Below are positions 34,092 to 42,672 of a stretch of 64,000 nt of DNA, in pieces. Positions within the stretch are counted from its first letter, which is position 1; every line of letters starts with the position of its first letter. Source of the stretch: Lachnoclostridium sp. An76 (lineage in GTDB: Bacteria > Bacillota > Clostridia > Lachnospirales > Lachnospiraceae); the NCBI RefSeq assembly GCF_002161355.1, contig NZ_NFHL01000001.1:62001-126000 (forward strand), given 5' to 3'. The translations under genes and the position numbers were made by a program. The notes beneath the pieces were generated by a model. It was given only the letters and a program-made list of their open reading frames with translations, searched no databases and had not been told where the DNA came from.

Positions 34092-35840
34092 ATGTTTGGA
34101 AAAAACAAAAAGGGGCGTGTTCCTTCAGCAAGAAAGGACTTTACGAAGCTGAAGACGCCCCATACTTATGCGATTATCTTTTTCGTAGTGGTTGCCTGCT
34201 GGCTTCTGACATTTCTGATCCCGGCGGGAAAATTCAGCACCCACGAGATCGAGTATCAGGACGCCAACGGCGAGACAGCTACAAGGACGGTCCTCATGGC
34301 GGATACGTTCCGCTACAGCTATAACCTGGACACGGATTTTGTGGCGGATGCGCTTGCTGATATCAGCAAGGATCAGGAACTGATGGACGAGATGGAAGTG
34401 GACCCCGAGGCGCTCTCCGCACTGATGGAAACGGATTCTTCCACGTGGACCCAGGCAGACCTAGACGCGGTCGGCATCAGTGACGATGAGATGTACAGCC
34501 TGTACGGCGAGGATTTCTATGATACGAGCGAAAAGCTCCACAAGACAGCGGGAATCTGGGGAACCCAGGACTTCGGCGGTTTCGGATTTATGAACTATGT
34601 GTTCGAGGGACTTGTGACCGGCGACCGTTCCGGCTCCGCAGTCGGTTTATGCGCGCTGATCCTTGTGATCGGCGGTTCCTTCGGTATCATTATGAAAACG
34701 GGAGCCATCGACGCGGGTATCTATGCGTTCATCAGAAAGACAAAGGGACTGGAGCGTCTGGCTCTGCCGCTGCTCTTTATCCTGTTCTCACTGGGCGGGG
34801 CGACCTTCGGCATGGCGGAAGAGTGTATCCCCTTTGCCATGATCATGGTGCCCTTTGTGATCGCACTGGGGTATGACTCCATCGTAGCGGTGACCGTGAC
34901 CTATGTGGCCTCCCAGGTGGGAAATGCCGTGTCATGGATGAGCCCATTCTCTGTTGCAGTGGCGCAGGGAATCGCGGGAGTACCGGTCCTTTCCGGAGCG
35001 ACCTTCCGTCTGGTCATGTGGGTAGTCGTGACACTTGCGGCAGCCGCTTTCATGATGGTTTACGCGGAGGGCGTGCGCAAGACGCCGCAGAAATCTGTGG
35101 TATATGCGGGAGACGCTTACTTCCGCAGCCGCATGGATACGGTGACAGACGAAGAGCGGGAGTTCAACCTGGGACACAAGCTGATCCTTCTGGAAATGCT
35201 GGCTGTCCTGATCTGGATCATCTGGGGCGTTACCCAGCGCGGATTCTATATCCCGGAGATCGCGTCCCAGTTCTTTGTCATGGGATTCGTGGCAGGTGTG
35301 ATCGCGATCATCTTCAAGCTGAACGGCATGACCATTAACGGCATGGCTTCCGCATTCCAGGGCGGTATCGCAGACCTGGCAGGCACGGCGGTTGTCGTTG
35401 GTATGGCGAAGGGAATCCTTCTCGTACTGGGCGGTTCTGACGCGGACGTTCCGTCTGTGCTGAACACAATTCTGTACGGCATCGGAAATGTGCTTGACGG
35501 CGTTCCGGCATTCCTGGGAGCATGGTTTATGTACATCTTCCAGAGCCTGTTCAACCTGGTCGTGACGTCCAACTCCGGACAGGCGGCCCTGACCATGCCG
35601 ATCATGGCGCCGCTCTCAGACCTGGTGGGCGTGTCCCGGCAGATCGCGGTTCTGGCTTACCAGCTGGGCGCGGGATTTGTGGACGCATTTACCCCGGTGT
35701 CGGCAAGCTTGATCGGTGTGCTCGGCGTGGCAAGGATCGAGTGGGGCAAATGGGCGAAGTTCCAGATCAAGATGCAGGCATTCTTCTTCGTGATGGGAAC
35801 AATCTTTATCGCCATTGCGGTTGCGATTAATTTCCAGTAG
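34092..35840 (+). CDS. YfcC-family permease
   Basis: A 582-residue membrane transporter of the YfcC/DcuC-like (C4-dicarboxylate or amino-acid carrier) group. A first helix (residues about 26-46) is followed by an unusually long acidic extracytoplasmic stretch of about 110 residues, then about ten more hydrophobic segments. A small-residue, charged-glutamate segment GGATFGMAEECIPFA and the C-terminal SNSGQAALTMPIMAPLSDL are typical. GGGAGGAG precedes the ATG. It is followed after 115 bases by isoaspartyl dipeptidase, which suggests that it imports dipeptides or amino acids; this is inference from context. Confidence 0.8.
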   Translation: MFGKNKKGRVPSARKDFTKLKTPHTYAIIFFVVVACWLLTFLIPAGKFSTHEIEYQDANGETATRTVLMADTFRYSYNLDTDFVADALADISKDQELMDEMEVDPEALSALMETDSSTWTQADLDAVGISDDEMYSLYGEDFYDTSEKLHKTAGIWGTQDFGGFGFMNYVFEGLVTGDRSGSAVGLCALILVIGGSFGIIMKTGAIDAGIYAFIRKTKGLERLALPLLFILFSLGGATFGMAEECIPFAMIMVPFVIALGYDSIVAVTVTYVASQVGNAVSWMSPFSVAVAQGIAGVPVLSGATFRLVMWVVVTLAAAAFMMVYAEGVRKTPQKSVVYAGDAYFRSRMDTVTDEEREFNLGHKLILLEMLAVLIWIIWGVTQRGFYIPEIASQFFVMGFVAGVIAIIFKLNGMTINGMASAFQGGIADLAGTAVVVGMAKGILLVLGGSDADVPSVLNTILYGIGNVLDGVPAFLGAWFMYIFQSLFNLVVTSNSGQAALTMPIMAPLSDLVGVSRQIAVLAYQLGAGFVDAFTPVSASLIGVLGVARIEWGKWAKFQIKMQAFFFVMGTIFIAIAVAINFQ

Positions 35841-35955
35841 AAAAACAGAAAATAACTTCGGCCGGCGTTCTAAGTGGCGCCGGCCGGACTGCTTTGACAC
35901 ACGGAGAAATGGATTGAGATCAGAAAAACAGATTGAGGCATAAGGAGAGAAATCA

Positions 35956-37155
35956 ATGGTTACGATCATCAGAAACACGAAAGTCTATCAGCCGGAATAT
36001 GCCGGAGTGAAGGACATTCTTATACTGGGGGACCGCATTGCCGCGGTCGGAGAGGATCTGCGGGCGGATTTCGGCGGCTGTCTTGAGGTGCAGGAGATCA
36101 ACGGCAGCGGCATGGCTGCTGTGCCGGGATTTATCGACAGCCACGAGCATATCCTGGGCGGAGGCGGCGAGGGCGGTTTCCACACACGGACGCCTGAAGC
36201 TGCTCTTGGCGACCTGATCCGAAACGGCATCACCACGGTGGTGGGCTGCATCGGAACGGACGGCGTGGGCAGGGATATGACCGCCCTGCTGGCAAAAGCG
36301 CACGCCCTGGAAAATGAAGGAGTCACCACATACACTTACGCGGGCTCCTACCAGGTGCCGGTGCGCACACTGACGGACAGCCTGATGAAGGATATCATGA
36401 TGCTGGACAAGGTGATCGGTGTGGGAGAGGTGGCAATCTCTGACCACCGTTCATCCCAGCCTACTTTTGAGGAGTTCGCACGGATCGCGGCGGACGCCAG
36501 AGTGGCGGGGATGCTCTCGGGGAAGGCAGGGATCGTGAATGTCCATCTGGGAGACAGTGAGCGCAGGCTCGACCTGATCCGCCGGGTGGTCCGCGAGACG
36601 GAGATCCCTGCGTCCCAGTTCCTGCCCACCCATGTGAACCGCAACGCGGCGCTGTTCGAGGAGTGTCTGGACTTTGCAGCAGAGGGCGGCACCATTGATT
36701 TTACCGGAAATGAGGACATCGACTACTGGGAGACAATCTGCGATGAGGTGCGCGTATGCCGGGGAATCCGCATGCTTCTTGACAGAGGCATCTCAAGCGA
36801 CCGCTTCACCATCTCTTCCGACGGTCAGGGAAGCCTTCCTGTCTTTAACGAGAAGGGCGAGTTCCAGGGCATCGGCATCGGGAAGGCGTCCTGCCTGCTG
36901 AAAGAAGTGCGGGAGTGCGTGCAGAAGGAAGGCATTCCGCTTGAAACCGCGGTCAAAGGCATCACATCCAACCCGGCGGCCATCCTGAAGCTGGATCGAA
37001 AAGGACGGATCAAAGAAGGATTCGACGCGGACATCTGTCTGCTGAAAGAGGACACGCTGGAACTTGATACTGTGATCGCAAAAGGACAGGTCATGGTAAG
37101 AGACGGGGAGCAGAAAGTGTTCGGGACATTTGAGGAGCATATTAATCACAACTGA
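35956..37155 (+). CDS. iadA: Isoaspartyl dipeptidase (beta-aspartyl peptidase)
   Basis: A 399-residue amidohydrolase that cleaves isoaspartyl dipeptides arising from damaged proteins. The binuclear-metal residues are visible: H-x-H in DSHEHILGGGGEGG, the glutamate in GEVAISDHRSSQPT, histidines in VNVHLGD and LPTHVNR, and the aspartate in SSDGQGS. AAGGAGAG precedes the ATG. It follows the YfcC permease and ends at a strong hairpin, so the two form a uptake-and-cleavage operon by inference. Confidence 0.92.
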   Translation: MVTIIRNTKVYQPEYAGVKDILILGDRIAAVGEDLRADFGGCLEVQEINGSGMAAVPGFIDSHEHILGGGGEGGFHTRTPEAALGDLIRNGITTVVGCIGTDGVGRDMTALLAKAHALENEGVTTYTYAGSYQVPVRTLTDSLMKDIMMLDKVIGVGEVAISDHRSSQPTFEEFARIAADARVAGMLSGKAGIVNVHLGDSERRLDLIRRVVRETEIPASQFLPTHVNRNAALFEECLDFAAEGGTIDFTGNEDIDYWETICDEVRVCRGIRMLLDRGISSDRFTISSDGQGSLPVFNEKGEFQGIGIGKASCLLKEVRECVQKEGIPLETAVKGITSNPAAILKLDRKGRIKEGFDADICLLKEDTLELDTVIAKGQVMVRDGEQKVFGTFEEHINHN

Positions 37156-37180
37156 GAGAGCGTATTAATCACAACATAGA

Positions 37181-37239
37181 AGCAGGAGCCGGCGCACAGG
37201 GAATCGTATCAATATCATTCCCGTGCGCCGGCTCCTGCT
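37181..37239. terminator. Strong bidirectional hairpin between iadA and the aldehyde dehydrogenase
   Basis: A 17-base arm at 37181-37197 (AGCAGGAGCCGGCGCAC) pairs perfectly with 37223-37239 and continues with GGGAAT/ATTCCC after a one-base bulge. It lies between convergent genes. No long T-run follows, so efficiency is inferred from stem strength. Confidence 0.7.
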
Positions 37240-37241
37240 TA

Positions 37242-38621
37242 TTATTTCAGGAAAAACCGCACCATCTTTTCATTTCGTTTCCGATAGGGCTGATACCGCA
37301 TCGGCAGGTCGATCCATGTCTTCTTGTCCACAATGCTCTTATAGTGGGTGAAGGTGTCAAATCCGGTCTTGCCATGGTACGCGCCCATGCCGCTCTCACC
37401 AAAGCCGCCGAAGCCCATCTCCGAGGTGGCGAGGTGGATGATGGTATCATTGATGCATCCGCCGCCGAAGCCGCAGCGCGCCGTCACTTTTCTTGCAGCC
37501 TTTTTATCTGAGGTGAAGAGGTACAGCGCCAGCGGATGAGGTATGGAGTTGATCCGCCGGATAGCTTCGTCCAGGCTGTCGAATGTAAGGACAGGCATGA
37601 CCGGCCCGAAAATCTCTTCCTGCATGACAGCGTCGGAGAAGGACGCATTGTCCATGACCGTGGGTTCGATGCGGAGTGTACTCCGGTCAGAACCTCCGCC
37701 GTGGACGACTTTCTTCTCATCGATCAGGCCGAGGATCCGGTCAAAATGCTTTTCGTTGATGATCTTTCCGTAATCGGAATTGCAAAGCGGCTGTTTCCCA
37801 TACTGTCTGCGGATCTGCTTCTGAACTTCCTTGATCAGCTTATCTTTCACAGAGCGGTGGCAGTACACATAGTCCGGAGCCACGCAGGTCTGCCCGCAGT
37901 TTAAGTATTTCCCGAAGACGATCCTTTTTGCCGCAAGCTTGATATCTGCGGTCTGGTCCACGATGCAGGGGCTCTTTCCGCCCAGTTCCAGGGTGACAGG
38001 CGTGAGATATTCGGCGGCGTTCCGCATGACTTCCTTTCCCACGTTCTGGCTGCCGGTGAAGAAGATGTAGTCAAAATGCTCGTGCAGAAGGCAGGTGTTC
38101 TCCGCGCGTCCGCCGGTCACCACAGCCACATACTGGGGTTCAAAGCACTCGGACAGGATGAGCCGGAGCACCTCGCTTGTGTGGGGCGAATAAGCGCTGG
38201 GCTTTACGACCACCGTATTCCCCGCGGCAAGCGCGTCGACAAGCGGGGAGAGGGTCAGCATGAACGGATAGTTCCAAGGGCTCATGATCAGCGTCACGCC
38301 GTAGGGCGACGGTTTCTTATAGCTGCGGGAATGGAACTGCGCCAGCGGCGTGCGCACCCGCTGCTCCCGTGCGAATTTCGGCGTGTGCTTCAGCATGTAG
38401 CTGATCTCCTCTAAGACCATGCCGGTCTCGCACATATAGCTCTCAAACCCGCTTTTCCCGAGATCCTTTTTCAGCGCGTCATGAATTTCTGCTTCATGGC
38501 CGGAGATGGCGCGATAGAGCTTCTGAAGCGCCGTAAGGCGGCTGCTGACCGGGAGCGTGGCTCCGGTCTGAAAATATTTCCTCTGCCTTGTGACAATATC
38601 TTTAATTTCCTGTTCCGTCAT
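37242..38621 (-). CDS. Aldehyde dehydrogenase, class-3-like
   Basis: A 459-residue NAD(P)-dependent aldehyde dehydrogenase of the short class-3/YwdH type, which oxidises medium- and long-chain or aromatic aldehydes. Markers are MSPWNYPFMLTLSPL, the cofactor loop FFTGSQNVGKEV, catalytic glutamate in TLELGGKSPCIV and catalytic cysteine in NCGQTCVAPDY. The C-terminal hydrophobic tail is short. It follows (on the minus strand) the wreck of an iron alcohol dehydrogenase; alcohol and aldehyde dehydrogenases are often linked, so they may once have formed a pathway. Confidence 0.92.
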   Translation of the reverse strand: MTEQEIKDIVTRQRKYFQTGATLPVSSRLTALQKLYRAISGHEAEIHDALKKDLGKSGFESYMCETGMVLEEISYMLKHTPKFAREQRVRTPLAQFHSRSYKKPSPYGVTLIMSPWNYPFMLTLSPLVDALAAGNTVVVKPSAYSPHTSEVLRLILSECFEPQYVAVVTGGRAENTCLLHEHFDYIFFTGSQNVGKEVMRNAAEYLTPVTLELGGKSPCIVDQTADIKLAAKRIVFGKYLNCGQTCVAPDYVYCHRSVKDKLIKEVQKQIRRQYGKQPLCNSDYGKIINEKHFDRILGLIDEKKVVHGGGSDRSTLRIEPTVMDNASFSDAVMQEEIFGPVMPVLTFDSLDEAIRRINSIPHPLALYLFTSDKKAARKVTARCGFGGGCINDTIIHLATSEMGFGGFGESGMGAYHGKTGFDTFTHYKSIVDKKTWIDLPMRYQPYRKRNEKMVRFFLK

Positions 38622-38990
38622 CTTCGTCTGCTCCTTTCCCTGGGGTCTTCATTTCCGTTTTCTTCACCTGGCTCAGGCATCAGCATGTAGCAGAACCGCT
38701 CCAGCTCCGACGCGCCCATAAGGACGGGGACAGGGTAGAATAAATGAAATATGGAATGTCTGCGCCCGCCAGAGACTTTTCCAGGCGGCGGGTCAGTCCC
38801 AGTTTCCTGCTCCCGGCATCCGTGATGATCAGGACTTTGCTGCATTTCTTTTCTGAATGACTTCCGGCAGGGTCTTTGCGCTGCCGACGACCTTCGGTTT
38901 CCGGTAGGGCAGTAACGGCAGGGTGATCTTTAAGCCTGTCTGAAAGGTCCTGCAGCAGATTCTTTTTAGAGGGTTCATTTGAACAGACCC
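38618..38990 (-). pseudogene. Iron-containing alcohol dehydrogenase, decayed with internal deletion
   Basis: On the minus strand one frame reads TGLKITLPLLPYRKPKVVGS and AKTLPEVIQK; the adjacent frame reads KVLIITDAGSRKLGLTRRLE and SLAGADIPYFIY, the N-terminal NAD-binding region of group III alcohol dehydrogenases, so a frameshift separates them. The sequence then jumps to YPVPVLMGASELERFCYML, typical of the C-terminus. The metal-binding centre, about 250 residues, is missing. The remnant abuts the aldehyde dehydrogenase start. The function is lost. Confidence 0.7.
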
Positions 38991-39077
38991 TTTCCTGTGT
39001 AGTTACAGCGTTTCTTATTATAATGTATTTCCTGAAAATATTAGCAGTTGGGATTCTGTTTGTCAACAAATCCGGTA

Positions 39078-39105
39078 TTGACATTATCAGCAGAATATTC
39101 ATAAT
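39078..39105 (+). promoter_or_regulatory. Promoter of the NifX-FKBP gene
   Basis: A perfect TTGACA (39078-39083), a 16-base spacer and CATAAT (39100-39105), about 40 bases before the start codon. Confidence 0.55.
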
Positions 39106-39144
39106 GGATAAAGAAGAACTATATGAGACAGGAGAGTTAAAGAG

Positions 39145-40041
39145 ATGAAAATAGCTGTAACATATGATAATGGAAACATTTTTCAGCATTTTGGAAGGAC
39201 AGAGCAGTTTAAGGTGTATGAAGTAGAGGACAACAAGGTGGTCTCCAGCGAAGTGATCGGTTCCAACGGGGTCGGACATGGCGCGCTGGCAGGTCTGCTT
39301 GCCGATCAGGCTGTGGACGTGCTGATCTGCGGCGGTCTTGGCGGCGGAGCCCAGACGGCTCTCGCAGAGGCAGGGGTCGAGGTGTGCGCAGGCGCCGAGG
39401 GGGATGCAGACCAGGCGGTGGAAGCCTACCTGAAAGGCGAGCTGGTGTCCACCGGCGCAAACTGTGACCATCACCATCACGAGGACGGGCACAGCTGCGG
39501 TGACCATGAAGAGGGACACGGCTGCGGCAGCCACGATGAGGGGCATTCCTGCGGTTCCGGGTGCGGAAGTAGCTGCGGCGGGGGATGCGGCTCCAGACCC
39601 GCATTTACCGGACGCAATGTAGGAAAAACCTGCCGCGCCCATTACAGGGGAACCTTCAATGACGGGACCCAGTTTGATTCTTCCTACGACCGCGGGGAGC
39701 CGTTAGAATTTGTGTGCGGCGCCGGGCAGATGATCCTGGGTTTTGACAAAGCCGTAGCGGACATGGAAGTGGGACAGGCAGTGGATGTGCACCTGATGCC
39801 GGAAGAAGCTTACGGCATGCCGGACCCCAGCGCTGTCTTTTCTGTCGAGATCGCGCAGCTCCCGGGCTCTGAGGAGCTTGAGGCGGGACAGCAGGTCTAT
39901 CTGTCCAACCAGTTCGGGCAGCCGTTCCCGGTCAAAGTCGTGGAGAAGGACGAGAAGATGATCACATTCGATGCGAACCATGAGATGGCTGGAAAAGAGC
40001 TGAACTTCAGGATCGAGCTTGTTGAAGTACTGGAAGGGTGA
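39145..40041 (+). CDS. NifX/FeMo-co-binding-like domain fused to FKBP-type prolyl isomerase
   Basis: A 298-residue fusion. Residues 1-105 match the dinitrogenase iron-molybdenum cofactor-binding fold (KIAVTYDNGNIFQHFGRTEQ, LICGGLGGGAQTALAEAG). Residues about 108-150 form a metal-binding linker of repeated His, Cys, Gly and Glu (HHHHEDGHSCGDHEEGHGCG). The rest is a SlyD-like FKBP domain with insert-in-flap: AHYRGTFNDGTQFDSSYD, GAGQMILGFDKAV, MPEEAYGMPDPSAVFSV. The frame is uninterrupted. Probably a cytoplasmic metal-handling chaperone. It is coupled to a small HTH regulator. The isomerase and cofactor domains are clear; the joint function is not known. Confidence 0.85.
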   Translation: MKIAVTYDNGNIFQHFGRTEQFKVYEVEDNKVVSSEVIGSNGVGHGALAGLLADQAVDVLICGGLGGGAQTALAEAGVEVCAGAEGDADQAVEAYLKGELVSTGANCDHHHHEDGHSCGDHEEGHGCGSHDEGHSCGSGCGSSCGGGCGSRPAFTGRNVGKTCRAHYRGTFNDGTQFDSSYDRGEPLEFVCGAGQMILGFDKAVADMEVGQAVDVHLMPEEAYGMPDPSAVFSVEIAQLPGSEELEAGQQVYLSNQFGQPFPVKVVEKDEKMITFDANHEMAGKELNFRIELVEVLEG

Positions 40042-40364
40042 TGAGGATTTTGTTCCCTGTGATTGATAAAAAGAAAAACGGGATCCGTCTGCGCAGGATC
40101 ATGGATGAGCGCGCGCTGTCCGTGAAAGACGTCCAGCAGTATCTGGGGCTTGGCAGCATCCAGAGCGTTTACCACTGGCTGAACGGGATCAGTATGCCGA
40201 CCATTGATAACCTGTATGCACTGAGTGAATTGTTTCAGCTCCCGGTAGATGAGATGCTGTGCGGAAACAGGCAGTATGACTATAAAACGGCGGACAGACA
40301 GAACGCCCGTGTGAAACGCCTGCAGGCACATCACGACAGGCTGTTGGAACACAAAGCAGCGTAG
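40041..40364 (+). CDS. XRE-family helix-turn-helix regulator
   Basis: A 107-residue DNA-binding protein. The helix-turn-helix spans MDERALSVKDVQQYLGLGSI and QSVYHWLNGISMPTIDNLYA, followed by LFQLPVDEML, a typical XRE arrangement with a basic tail. The start is ambiguous between GTG at 40038 and the adjacent ATG at 40041; both overlap the NifX-FKBP stop, so translation is coupled. It may autoregulate the pair. A rho-independent terminator follows 37 bases after the stop. Confidence 0.75.
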   Translation: MRILFPVIDKKKNGIRLRRIMDERALSVKDVQQYLGLGSIQSVYHWLNGISMPTIDNLYALSELFQLPVDEMLCGNRQYDYKTADRQNARVKRLQAHHDRLLEHKAA

Positions 40365-40401
40365 AACTTTTATACTACAAGTTCAATGACAAATGCAGTG
40401 T

Positions 40402-40457
40402 CCTCCCTTAAAATGATTCTTATAAAGATCAGGAATCGTTTTAAGGGAGGAGTTTTT
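40402..40457 (+). terminator. Intrinsic terminator after the XRE gene
   Basis: CCTCCCTTAAAA (40402-40413) pairs with TTTTAAGGGAGG (40439-40450), with an extra inner GATTC/GAATC pairing, and TTTTT follows at 40453-40457. It closes the NifX-FKBP/XRE operon. Confidence 0.8.
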
Positions 40458-40569
40458 ATGAGTGAAAAGATAAACGTGCTGAAATCCATGGGACAGGTTA
40501 AGGTGTTGAACTGATTGGCCGGGGATGAACCTCATGGCTGTAATGTGGGCAATATCATTTAGAAGAACG

Positions 40570-40594
40570 GCTGCGGTGTATGCCGCGGCTTTTT
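40570..40594 (+). terminator. Short GC-rich hairpin with T-run
   Basis: GCTGCGG (40570-40576) pairs with CCGCGGC (40583-40589) and TTTTT follows. No intact gene lies immediately upstream. The interval 40458-40640 shows only a short 18-codon frame and this hairpin. Confidence 0.45.
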
Positions 40595-40789
40595 CTCTAC
40601 ACGGGAGAACAGTAATGAAAAGGGAAAAAAGCAGAGTCTGCTAACAACATCTGGAACAAAGAGGGGGTCCTGATATGCGGACTGGGAGAAAAGAATAAAA
40701 TCATAGCAAGGATCAAATACTTCAGAAAGTGCTGCCGTTGGAGCCTGCAGCGCATTGCCCGTGGATACGCGGACTGCGACAAATGGAAT

Positions 40790-41269
40790 ATGTGCCGGTA
40801 TCTGCAGAACCTGATCCCGGATATGCTGCAGGATCTGCGGAATGAGCGGCACGGTTCGCCCGGTTTCCTGGGCGAAAATTATACGAATGAAGACGGGATC
40901 TTAGTCAATGATACCTGTCACGAAGAATGGGATAAGCTCTTAGACCGCATGATCTTTCTGTGGAGAGAATCGAATGAATATACATGTACCAGACAGAATC
41001 CTTATGAAGAAGAATACTCGAAAGCGCATAAGGAATTTACAGAAAAATACGGTTTCCTGGGCGAAAAATTACAGACAGAAAAGGAATTAGAAGAGAACCG
41101 TAAACGCGGCGGAGGGGGAACCATGCACTTTATGGATGAACTGCCGGTATACAAAGAAATAACTGATCGATATTTTGCGGAGGAGAAAAAGATAGAAGCA
41201 TATCGGAATACATCAAAGGATGAGGAGATGGACATGCTGAAAGAATGTTTTTTCAGTCTGTGGGATTAG
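40790..41269 (+). CDS. Hypothetical protein of mobile-element type, possibly 5'-damaged
   Basis: A 159-residue open frame from the ATG at 40790, soluble and acidic (LQNLIPDMLQDL, then GENYTNEDGIL and a C-terminal helical region). Upstream, the same frame stays open to about 40620 and reads RGYADCDKWNMCRYLQNL, which resembles a conserved pattern in clostridial phage proteins. No ATG, GTG or TTG occurs in that extension, so the original start may be lost. The family is not named; I treat it as a probable relic that may still be translated from 40790. Confidence 0.45.
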   Translation: MCRYLQNLIPDMLQDLRNERHGSPGFLGENYTNEDGILVNDTCHEEWDKLLDRMIFLWRESNEYTCTRQNPYEEEYSKAHKEFTEKYGFLGEKLQTEKELEENRKRGGGGTMHFMDELPVYKEITDRYFAEEKKIEAYRNTSKDEEMDMLKECFFSLWD

Positions 41270-41379
41270 AGTGCGGATCAGAAAGAGGCAAGGGGATGTA
41301 CAGGCACTTCATTTTTTGCTAATATGAATGAAGCAGCTGCGCTTTTTCTATAACAGTGCAGAAAGATTGGAGGCATTTT

Positions 41380-42591
41380 ATGAAGTACGATTTTACATCG
41401 ATCATGGACCGCAGGGGCAGGGACGCTCTTGCCATAGACAGCGTAGGAGAGAAGGTATGGGGCAGCGAGCCGGAGAAGCCCATGGAAGGATTTGATTTTA
41501 TCCCCATGTGGGTGGCAGACATGAATTTTCCCACCTGTCCGTCCGTCACGGAAGCCATAATGAAGAGAGTGCGGCACCCTGCGTTTGGATATTTCCGCCC
41601 GTCTGAGGAATATTATGATTCCATCATCCGGTGGCAGGAACATCATTTCGGCGTGACCGGGCTTAAGAAAGAGAATATCGGTTATGAGAACGGAGTGCAC
41701 GGCTTTGTGACGAGCGCCGTCCAGGTGCTCTCGGAACCCGGAGATAAGATCCTTCTTCACAGCCCGTTTTACCTCGGATTCCGGGAGGATATCGAGGGGC
41801 TTGGGCGGGTATCCGTGCACAGTCCGCTGAAAAAAGACAGCGGCGGGATCTGGCGGATGGACTATGAAGACATGGATCGGAAGCTGAAAGAGAACCACAT
41901 CCACCTTGCCATCTTCTGTTCCCCGCACAACCCCACCGGCCGCGTATGGGAGCGCTGGGAGCTGGAGCGGGCGATGGAGGTGTATGAGGCAAACGACTGC
42001 TATGTGATCAGCGATGAGATCTGGGCGGATCTTACCTTTGCTGGGCATCGACATATCCCGACCCAGATGACGAATGACTGGGCGAGAGAGCATGTGGCGG
42101 CAGCCTACGCGCCGAGCAAGACATTCAACCTTGCCGGTCTGATCGGCAGCTTTCACGTCATCTACAGCAGTTATCTGAGAGACCGGATCTGCGGACATGC
42201 CCGTGCAACACACTATAATGAGATGAATGTCCTCTCCATGCACGCCCTGATCGGGGCGTATCAGCCGGAAGGGTATGAGTGGCTGGAAGAACTGCGGGCC
42301 GTGCTGGAGGGAAACGCCCGCTTTGCCGTAGATTTTATCCGGAAACACTTTACCGGCGCAGACGTGGCGGAGCCCCAGGGAACATACATGCTCTTCCTTG
42401 ACTGTACGGAGTACTGCAGGAAAAGCGGAAAGTCCATCGATGACCTGTTGAGAGACGGATGGAAGGTGGGAGTCGGCTGGCAGGACGGGAGAGCGTTCGG
42501 CGGACCCTGCCATATCCGGATGAATCTGGCGTCACCGAAGTCAAGGATCGTGGAGGCCTTTGAACGGTTGGATGGATATGTGTTTTTATGA
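41380..42591 (+). CDS. MalY/PatB-type aminotransferase / cystathionine beta-lyase
   Basis: A 403-residue PLP enzyme of fold type I, MalY/PatB branch, typically a C-S beta-lyase. The start at 41380 is set by TTGGAGG. Features include PMWVADMNFPTCPSV at the N-terminus, FCSPHNPTGRVW, SDEIWADLTF, the PLP lysine in SKTFNLAGL, and the substrate-carboxylate arginine in HIRMNLASPKSRI. Length and motifs are normal. It is monocistronic. The exact thioether substrate is unresolved. Confidence 0.88.
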   Translation: MKYDFTSIMDRRGRDALAIDSVGEKVWGSEPEKPMEGFDFIPMWVADMNFPTCPSVTEAIMKRVRHPAFGYFRPSEEYYDSIIRWQEHHFGVTGLKKENIGYENGVHGFVTSAVQVLSEPGDKILLHSPFYLGFREDIEGLGRVSVHSPLKKDSGGIWRMDYEDMDRKLKENHIHLAIFCSPHNPTGRVWERWELERAMEVYEANDCYVISDEIWADLTFAGHRHIPTQMTNDWAREHVAAAYAPSKTFNLAGLIGSFHVIYSSYLRDRICGHARATHYNEMNVLSMHALIGAYQPEGYEWLEELRAVLEGNARFAVDFIRKHFTGADVAEPQGTYMLFLDCTEYCRKSGKSIDDLLRDGWKVGVGWQDGRAFGGPCHIRMNLASPKSRIVEAFERLDGYVFL

Positions 42592-42672
42592 AAAGAAGGT
42601 ATTACCTTGTCATATAAGAGGGCGTTATTGGTTCGATTTTGAACTTTGTACTGTATTTTGTAAACAGACAGA

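Noticed and set aside
38680..39642. 320-codon minus-strand frame overlapping the NifX-FKBP gene
   Set aside because: Most of it is antisense to a certain gene. Only the part below 38990 resembles a protein, and that is reported as the alcohol dehydrogenase remnant.
40459..40515. Short 18-codon frame (MSEKINVLKSMGQVKVLN) with nearby Cys-rich codons in the same direction, considered as a modified-peptide precursor
   Set aside because: The frame stops before the cysteines, there are no maturation enzymes nearby, and the cysteine region is interrupted by stops.
41278..42513. 411-codon minus-strand frame opposite the MalY/PatB-type gene
   Set aside because: The plus strand encodes a complete PLP enzyme with all motifs; the antisense frame shows no protein-like pattern.
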